Part shown: positions 56,531 through 64,000 of the stretch, piece after piece
How the letters are laid out: every line of letters starts with the position of its first letter
How positions within the stretch are numbered: the first letter of the stretch is position 1
Assembly (NCBI GenBank): GCA_037179385.1
Contig: CM074179.1
Span: forward strand, 2,976,001 to 3,040,000
Length of the DNA: 64,000 bases
Direction of reading: 5' to 3'
DNA from: Holothuria scabra
Lineage: Eukaryota; Echinodermata; Holothuroidea; Aspidochirotida; Holothuriidae
Position numbers and translations under genes: made by a program
Notes under the pieces: generated by a model
Told to the model about the DNA's origin: nothing
The model's database searches: none
What the model saw: the letters and a program-made list of their open reading frames with translations, nothing else

Positions 56531-56731
56531 AGAATCGACCAGAATATTTGGATGACAAGATATTTTAAAATCATCAGACAACCACACGGACGTACAGCAG
56601 TGATTACGAAATCAATGTCTGTAGGTACTGCATGAGGAAATTTTACTCATTTTATGTTTGTTGCACCATTTTATCCATGTTTTATAACAATGAACTGGAC
56701 ATTACAAGTGGTGTTTAGCATTATTGCTTGT

Positions 56732-57035
56732 TAAAGGCTCTGTTCTCTCACCCCAAACAGTACCAATTCTCCTAACCTTCTTACTTAAGCCCTTCCCACA
56801 ATTGTCTGAAATTTATCCTCATCCAGGCACAATCTCAGTTTATTGCTTCAGGGTGAGTATAGAAAAGCTCAATTTAAATAATCAAAGCACTCTCAGTACT
56901 GTTCATGCTGTGTAATACAAGCTTTGGTACTCTGCATTGTTTGAATTAGCTGTCAATCAAAGAGCTAAGCCAATTGAGAATTTCGGCACCCGGGTACCAA
57001 AATTGTAGTTTGGGGTGAGAGGTTTGGCCCTTTAA
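56732..57035 (+). mobile_element. TTAA-MITE family C, complete copy
   Basis: TAAAGGCTCTGTTCTCTCAC at the left, GGGGTGAGAGGTTTGGCCC at the right, TTAA at each border. Confidence 0.83.
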
Positions 57036-57175
57036 GGTGAGATGGCAGCACAAGTCAATGTGAGAAAAGTCATTTACAAGTACTGTAAAGTTGGTAGCAT
57101 AGTTGGGTGTTGAACAGAAAGGTTGAAGAAGCTTACTACACCCTCTTGCCATCCTAATAACACTTAGTGTAGTCT

Positions 57176-57479
57176 TAAAGGCATATTTTCATCATCCCAA
57201 ACAGTTCCAATTCTCCCAACCTACTTACTTCTAGCCCCTCCCACATTTATCTAAAACTCATCTTTATCCAGACACAATCCTAGTTTATTGCTTCATGGCT
57301 TGTCCCAGTGGCTATACAAGTCCAAAATGTGTAATCAAGACACTCTCAGTGCCCATGCTGTGTAATTTAGCTATGATGCATTGTTTGAATGTGATGCCAA
57401 TCAAAGAGCTGTACCAATTGAGAGTTTTGATATATGTATACTGAAACTGTAGTTTGGAGTGAGGAATGACTGCCTTTAA
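57176..57479 (+). mobile_element. TTAA-MITE family C, diverged copy
   Basis: TAAAGGCATATTTTCATCATC start and GAATGACTGCCTTTAA end, same internal order, 140 bp after the previous copy and in the same orientation. Confidence 0.75.
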
Positions 57480-57779
57480 AGCCAGCAATCCTTTAAACCA
57501 TCACTTAGTGGATCAGCTAGTTTTTCTAAGTAGACTTCTAAATTCCATGGTTTGGCACTAAAACCAGACTACCCTTATCTTTTATACCCAGACCTAAAGT
57601 ATTAATGTCACAATAATTGTTAAACATTAGTGATTCTTATTTATTTTACTGAATTCTAGTTTTGTTATATACACCTCAGGGATTCCACCAGAAACACAAA
57701 GCAGAAAGCCAAAAGGCTTAGTGATTCCTTGCCATCAAATACCTTACCTGCTTTCAAATTGACAGTGCTTGACAGATTT

Positions 57780-59195
57780 TTCTTTACATTTTAGGCACAG
57801 AATTTTCACAATTTTACCCCTGGTGACCTCAAATGACCTTTGCCCTCTACCAAAAACAATAGGCTTCTTTCTCTCAACATGACAAATCTATATACCAAAT
57901 ATGAAAATTATCTGTTAGTCTTATCTGGAGATACTGTGTTTACAAGCCATTTTCGAAGTTTTGGCAATTTTACCGCTGGTGACCTCAAATGACCTTTGAC
58001 CTCTACCAAAAGCAATAGGCTTCTTTCTCTCAACATGAAAAATCTATACACCAAGTAGTAAAATTGTCGGGCAATCCTATCTGAAGATATCATGTTTACA
58101 AGCCATTTTCGGTGTTTTCACATTTTTACCGCTGATGACCTCAAATGACCTTTGACCTCGGCCAAAAACAATAGACTTCTTCCTCTCAACATGACAAACC
58201 TATAAACCAAGCATGAGAAGTGTTGGTCACTCCTGTCTGAAGAAATCATGTTTAAAAGCCATTTTCGGGATTTTCCCAATTTTACCGCTGGTGACCTCAA
58301 ATGAACTTTGAATTCTACCAAAAGCAATCGGCTTCTTTCTCTCGACATGACAAATCTATATACCAAATACGAAGAGTATGTGTCACTCCTTTTTGAAGAT
58401 ATCGTGTTTACGAGCCATTTTCAGTGTTTTTGCAATTTAACCGCTGATGACCTCAAATGACCTTTGACCTCTACCAAAACCAATAGGGTTCTTCCTCTCA
58501 ACATGAAAAATCTATATACCAAGTATGAAAGTTTTCGGGCAATCCCATCTTAAGATATCATGTTTACAAGCCATTTTCGAAGTTTTTGCAATTTTACTGC
58601 TAGTGACCTCAAATGACCTTTGACCTCTACCAAAAACAATAGGCTTCTCTCTCTCAACATGAAAAATCTATATACCTAATATGAAGAGTGTTGGTCTCTC
58701 CTAACTGAAGATATCATGTTTACAAGCCGTTTTCAGTGTTTTTGCAATTTTACCACTGGTGACCTCAAATGACCTTTGACCTCTACCAAAAACAATAGGG
58801 TTCTCCCTCTCAACATGAAAAATCTATGTACCAAGTATGAAAATTGTCGGACAATCCTATCTGAAGATATTGTGTTTACAAGCCATTTTCGGCGTTTTCG
58901 CAATTTTACCGCTGGTGACCTCAAATGACCTTTGACCTCTACCAAAAGTAATAGGGTTCTTCTTCTCAACATGACAAATCTATATACCTAGTATGAAAAG
59001 TGTCGGTCACTCCTATCTGAAGATATCGTGTTTACAAGCTATTTTTGAAATTGTCGCAATTTTACCGCTGGTGACCTCAAATGACCTTTGACCTCTACCA
59101 AAAACAATAGGGTTCTTCTTCTCAACATGAAAAATCTATATACCAAATATGAAAAGTGTCGGACATTCCTATCTTAAGATATCGTGTTTACAAGC
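57780..59195. repeat. 156-bp tandem array, nine units with DR1 and DR4 half-sites
   Basis: GACCTC starts are exactly 156 bp apart: 57825, 57981, 58137, 58293, 58449, 58605, 58761, 58917, 59073. On the minus strand each unit has three AGGTCA half-sites: two separated by one A (DR1), then TTTG and a third (DR4 with the second). Units 2, 3, 5, 6, 7, 8 and 9 have the perfect DR1 AGGTCAAAGGTCA; unit 1 has one change and unit 4 is broken. 156 is 52 codons, so minus-strand frames repeat a 52-residue motif (RSLLLLVEVKGHLRSPAVKL) but are cut by stops. Confidence 0.95.
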
Positions 59196-59270
59196 AAGTG
59201 TCACAAACACACACACACACATACACACACACACACGCACACATACACACACACACACACACACACGACA
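59196..59270 (+). repeat. (CA)n microsatellite
   Basis: CA repeats with a few TA and GC interruptions at the 3' side of the 156-bp array, as part of element E2. Confidence 0.95.
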
Positions 59271-59312
59271 TCACCATCGCATAGATTCCTTGCCTGCCTA
59301 CGGCAAGGAATC

Positions 59313-61063
59313 AAAAGAGGGGGGGGTATTTATCACTGCTAAACCCCAAGTCCAAAATGATGCTGTCAGAGGCTTAAGTTACATGTGGGTTCTGGGGGGA
59401 CATAAGCCTCTTTCAAGGTCCTTGTAAGGTGCAATTTGATGGGTTCCAAAGGCAATTCATTTGTGTAAGTTCAAAAGCTGAAAAAGGGTCCTCTTCTTAA
59501 AAAAATCAATATATTGACTATTTGTAAAATTTTTATGGAAATGAAAAGGGGGAGGGGGCAAGCCTTCTCTTTCTACCCTCTGCCAGAGACATTGCTCCTG
59601 TTGCACATTTGCTTTAAGCTGTGATTTTTTTAGGCCAAGTAACATAAATGTTTCCCTTATAGTATACTGCTCCCATCCTTTACTGCAGCCACATCCCTTT
59701 CTCTTATCTTTTTTTTTTTTTTAAATTTGCACAAGAGGAAACTACATCTTATTTCAGTAACTGCAGCATTTTTCCACAATTTGCTGCGCTATATGTGAGG
59801 TGTTCCATTCTGTCGGCTATTATGCACTTAATATGCAGGAAAGATAGGGAGAAAAGACTTTGAATGATCTGTCATGCAAAGAAAAAAGGTGTGCATCAAC
59901 CTTTGTACTGACCATGCATACTTATGTAAAGATATGATACTGGAGAGATTATTTGTGAATGACTTTGTTGGGCTGTACTTTTTTAAAGGACAGTTGTTTA
60001 CATATACACCAAGGTATGTACAATACATACCCAACTCATATGTGATTCGCTGTGAAGGCATGCCCTACAAGTGTACACACACTGACTTAGACCGGTCCCA
60101 CGTCTCATGTGCCTAATGAGGAAGACCTCATCATCCTCCTTAAATTTGCTGAGAAATTCAAGACAGGAAATATAATATATATTCTTGTTTTACTTGGAAT
60201 TACTCTGTTTTAAGGTTGCACACTTGTTTAGACATTATATCCATTTTTCTTTGATTTTATTTTTGCTTTAGTTTGTATACATGTGGCCAAGAAGTCAAAT
60301 GGTCCAATATATAAAGCAGATGTTAATTCAGTTTTTCCATGATGCAGATTACCAGCAATTCATTACTGAATTCAACTCTAAACTGTCTAGACTTTGTGCA
60401 CACAACTCATAAAACACACACAAGTGTGAGAATAAAACCTTGTTTTATTGTACCATCTTTAAATATGAAGAACTTCTTACAGGCCCATGGAGCTTGATAA
60501 TGTACAGGCCTAGACCTAGCTACTTCCATATTTGAAAGCCTTTGCCTACTGCACAAACCACAAGTTTGCAAACTGTAAAAAAATTTGAGTAGATATTTAT
60601 TTTCGTTTCTTCTTTTATTTATCAGTAAAATATGAAATGAAAAACAAATTCATGTGACCACCAAAAGGAAGTTGATGCTAGGTTATATTTTTTATTGCAA
60701 TTTCTTTTTCATCTGTATTAGGCGTTCACACTTTTACACTGGTTGGCACTGGCTTGCACAGAGAATCCAAGACCACATGCGTATGTGTTAAATACACGTG
60801 TTGGGTATGTTAACACTTGCACGATTGCACCCAGAAAGAAGATGAATTGGAATCTACTGTACGTTTCACTGTGATGACAGTGTAAACTCTTCTGAAGCCC
60901 AGTCTCGTCATCATTTGATTTTAAACACTGAACCAGTAAATAGATATCAAAACAGTGTTCAGGATTTGAATTTTTAGGCATGCAAATGTGATCACATCAC
61001 ATCACCTCCTACAATCATTGTGAGGAGTTTGATATTTTGCACACCTAGATGAAGAAGCAAGCT
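59313..61063. other. Non-coding interval
   Basis: AT-rich with a T run near 59710. Overlapping frames on both strands at 59828-60116 are shadows. No gene recognised. Confidence 0.4.
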
Positions 61064-61413
61064 CATATTTAGTCACCACAACTTAAAGTTAGTGTACTAC
61101 AATATCCTGTTTCATGATTGGCTCTTGACAGTCATGTGACTGAATTTTTTTCTCCTAAAATATGAAATTTACTGTACGTAGTAACTTCTTGGTTTACCTT
61201 GAAGTCCTAAATTATTACATATAGGGCAACAGTAAATGTCCATCTCTCCCCTGACCTGTTTTCCGGTTAGCTCTTGGGAGTCATGACAATATTTTTTTCT
61301 CCACAAAAGTGTATTGTATTTTGAGTTACTCCTAAAATATCTTGAAATAGGAAAATTGTGAGATTAAGGAGCTGCTTCAAAATAAGTTTGGGATGACTGC
61401 TTTTGCCCTTTAA
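61064..61413. repeat. TTAA repeat family D, longer copy
   Basis: CTTAAAGTTAGTGTACTAC start, CCTGTTTCATGATTGGCTC inside (repeated as a diverged second half near 61255), and GGGATGACTGCTTTTGCCC before TTTAA at the right. Confidence 0.5.
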
Positions 61414-64000
61414 TTAAAAGAAACTTTGAAAAGAAATATCCAAAAATTGGATTTAGATTTAGCTGTTACTAAAAAATCCAGAATAATTTTGTGCCAACTG
61501 TACTTGCTATTAATTAAAATAGCATACAGTGCTACCAAACTCATTAATTTCCTGAGGAAAGTGATTTGCAGCATGCCTGGAAAATCTAAAACTCAAGGCC
61601 TGGTACAAACACCTGAGACTAGAGAGTGAGACGCTATCCCATAAGCCTATCGTGTCATGTACCTTAGGCCTAACACTGATTTTAGTCCTTAAGTCAATGA
61701 GCATTGCTCTTCCTCTACCATGGTCTCACTCCTGGGCCAAGGTATGTACATTTTAATCTGTAAAAAAGAAAACATTTAAGGAAATCCTGAAATTTGTCTG
61801 GGAAAGTAGACTTCAAAATGCAAGAGTGCTACAAGGCCATTCTGTTGGGATCTTTAAGGCATTGTGGCCAAGAAGACAAACATTAAGCTAGGGAAATACT
61901 GTTGCACATACTGTATATATTAATGTTCAAGGCCCATCTTGGAAAGAATAAGACCTAATTAATGACAGGACCTAAACTATGCTAGCCATATCCAAGCATT
62001 TGTAAGCTCAGTAACAGTTAATTACAAATTTAACGACACACCAACATGAATGTATTTTAAAGCGTCAGTCAACTCAAAAAAAAAATTTCAAAGCTTAAAT
62101 TTATTTTCAAGTATGGTTCAAGTTCAAGTTTGGTTCCCCTATAGTCACCTCTTACAACAGGCAGGAAATACTGTGGGCAGTCTGTGACTTCAGCCAACAG
62201 AGGAGGGCCTTTGTCAGCATCTATGCTTAGGCTATGCCTTTCATTTAGGCCTGGCCTAGCCCTCTAGGCTAGGACTAGGCTGAAAGTGCACCTCATGTCA
62301 AAAAGCTCAAAATATATAGTAAACAGCATGATAAATGAATTGGAACAGTCCAACTTCCATCTTCATAGGATATTCATGAGCTGAGATATAAAATGTTGAA
62401 GTTTATCCACTTAAAACAAATAGGTCCATTGCACAATAATTTGTGACTTTCTTGTTGTACAACTTCCATTACCTGCTTTGTTTCCCTTTAAAATTAACAA
62501 TGTTTGTATGACCTTGAACACTTCCTGTTGGCCTTGAAAGCATGTTACACAGAGAGGGCTTTACTAATTACATCACTCCATAAGAGTAAGAGTGATATCA
62601 CACCTTCATACAAGGTGCTGTGACTTTCAGAAAAACAAAGAAATACAAAGATTGTACCATAATTTGAGTAGTGTAACAATGACATCACCACTTATTGTGC
62701 AATAAACCATTTTAAGTTGAGTAAATAAACTTCAACATTTTATATTTCAGCTCAGAAATGTCCTATGAAGATGGGAGTTGGATTGTTAGAATTCATTTTT
62801 CATGCTCTGTAATATTTTTGACATTTTCTACTTGAGGTACACTTTAAAACTGACTTGGACTAGGCCTTAGTCTTAGTTTAGCCAGCCTAGTCCTAGGTCT
62901 AACTTAGGCCAAATATTAGGCACTCTGCGAAAGCTTAAAAAGTTGAAATTAAACAAAGTTTTAGGCTGCACTAAAGTTCCTTTAAGCTAACTACCTCATG
63001 TTAGGTGTTGCAACAGTACGACCTTAACCTATGCCAATTAGAATTTGGGCACTTCATAACTGCAACCTAGGTAGGACTTTTCCACTAGGAATTGATCGCC
63101 TAGAGCCTACTTGACCGTAAGTGAAAATCTTAGTGCTAGGGTCACCATTGAGAAGGCCATTGGACACAACTGCTAAATCCAGACTGCTACAGAATACTCC
63201 TTCCCAGAATGCAGCCTGGGCTAAGGCTAGGCCCAAGTTACAAAGGCTAGGCCAGGCCAAACTTAGCAATACTAACTGTAACTACTCCCTGTATAGTAAA
63301 TACACCGGATTTTGCGCACTGCCAAATTTCGTGCATCAGTGAAAACGATTCCCTTTCACTGTAGCAAAGCACCAGCCTAAGCTGTGGAATGATTTAACAA
63401 GCCAAATGCATTGTTTTTGTCCACTCTGAAGCCAAAGCAGTTCAGTACATTTTTATCTTTACCCAAATTTGTATTAAATCCTCACTGCAGACAACAGTTG
63501 ATTCTTGAATTAAGGTCAAGGAAAATCACACTTTTTGCTCGATTTATCTTAGATGTTGTTAGCTGGAGAGTGCTATGTAACTCGGTGGTTGATTACAGGA
63601 ATCATGATATCGGAAGTCATATTATATTTTGCATTATCCCTTTGGTTTCTTGCGATCTTCACCTAACGTGCAATATTTGGCAGTTTTACAACTAACAACA
63701 ACAGCTGTTCCAGTCCACATTATATCACGAATTTAAAGCAAAGTTTTGAAGATATCTGATTGAAATTTCAACAGGTTAGGATAATGTTACAGATTCAGCA
63801 TACCTAGATTTAAGGGACATTTCATCTTCAGTTCTAGAATATTTCCAACTTTTAAAGTTGCATGCCTGAAATTCCACTCCTCCATGCCACTAGCTGCTAG
63901 GCTAGGCCTAGTCCTCAGGAAAGTGCTGTGGTCAATAATTGCTATACTCACTATACACAGTTGTTGCTCCAATCGTTCAAATCAGCGAGATGATCAGTGG
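61414..64000. other. Right-end interval with short repeats and TAGGCC-type words
   Basis: A SINE-like fragment (TTTAACGACACACCAACATG at 62031, then CACCTCTTACAACAGGCAGG near 62147) also occurs at about 12850 and 3290. TAGGCCTAGGCTAG-like words cluster at 62200-62320, 62850-62920, 63220-63260 and 63890-63920. Frames up to 94 codons show no domain. The right 700 bases are slightly CpG-richer but contain no supported exon. Confidence 0.4.

Larger units (their letters stand above)
57701..59312 (+). mobile_element. Tandem-repeat-bearing element E2 (Helitron/Helentron-like?)
   Basis: Starts near AAAGCCAAAAGGCTT (hairpin) then GATTCCTTGCC; ends GGCAAGGAATC, preceded by GATTCCTTGCCTGCC, which makes a second hairpin. 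The core is nine 156-bp units (57780-59195), then a CA/TA microsatellite (59196-59270). Element E1 shares ends, order and repeat motif but is older. The layout of core repeats, microsatellite and terminal hairpin matches what is known of pearl/Helentron-type non-autonomous elements in marine invertebrates; class assignment is inference. Confidence 0.68.

Overview
The window is animal nuclear DNA. Coding sequence is broken into short exons with GT-AG introns, the base composition is AT-rich, and small interspersed repeats and non-autonomous DNA transposons fill most of the sequence. The many TAGGCCTA-like words near 26.0-26.2 kb, 62.2-62.9 kb and 63.2-63.9 kb, the style of the repeats and the deuterostome-like protein suggest a marine invertebrate, perhaps an echinoderm. 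That taxonomic guess is an inference.

Only one gene is certain. The minus strand carries the N-terminal half of RBPJ / Suppressor of Hairless (CSL), the DNA-binding transcription factor of the Notch pathway. Six coding exons run from the start codon at 13364 down to 362. All splice sites are canonical, all phases join, and the frame gives 329 residues. They cover a variable N-terminal extension, the LAG1-type N-terminal DNA-binding domain and the start of the beta-trefoil domain. The rest of the gene lies beyond the left edge. A 5' UTR acceptor is likely at about 13602. A CpG-richer block at 26.4-27.6 kb is the best promoter candidate; it has a possible minus-strand non-coding exon with its donor at 26478 and two exact CSL sites (CGTGGGAA) 18 bp apart, which suggests RBPJ could regulate itself.

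Weak evidence suggests other genes. There may be a divergent plus-strand gene starting near 26999, with possible further exons at 27310, 29246 and 32152. A possible minus-strand terminal exon lies at 20981-21157. None of these could be identified.

The rest is repeats. A hAT-like family has three copies (1.57-2.85, 19.86-20.35 and 24.03-25.33 kb), one with a perfect 8-bp target duplication. There are four piggyBac-like MITEs of about 250 bp flanked by TTAA, a 916-bp TTAA element at 16.35 kb, about eleven copies of a roughly 300-bp TTAA MITE, and seven tRNA-derived SINE copies. Further hAT-like elements lie at 6.6, 9.2, 29.8 and 31 kb, and a TA-flanked element at 47.5 kb. A decayed SAP-domain transposon ORF sits at 38.5-38.8 kb. 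Two related elements (39.49-40.73 and 57.70-59.31 kb) have hairpin ends, internal tandem repeats and a CA tail; the second holds nine 156-bp units carrying nuclear-receptor half-sites (DR1 plus DR4). A 2.39-kb satellite at 43.48-45.87 kb has 23 nearly identical 103/104-bp units and a dimeric left edge. Nested insertions (hAT in a MITE, tandem-repeat element in a MITE) give a relative order of events.
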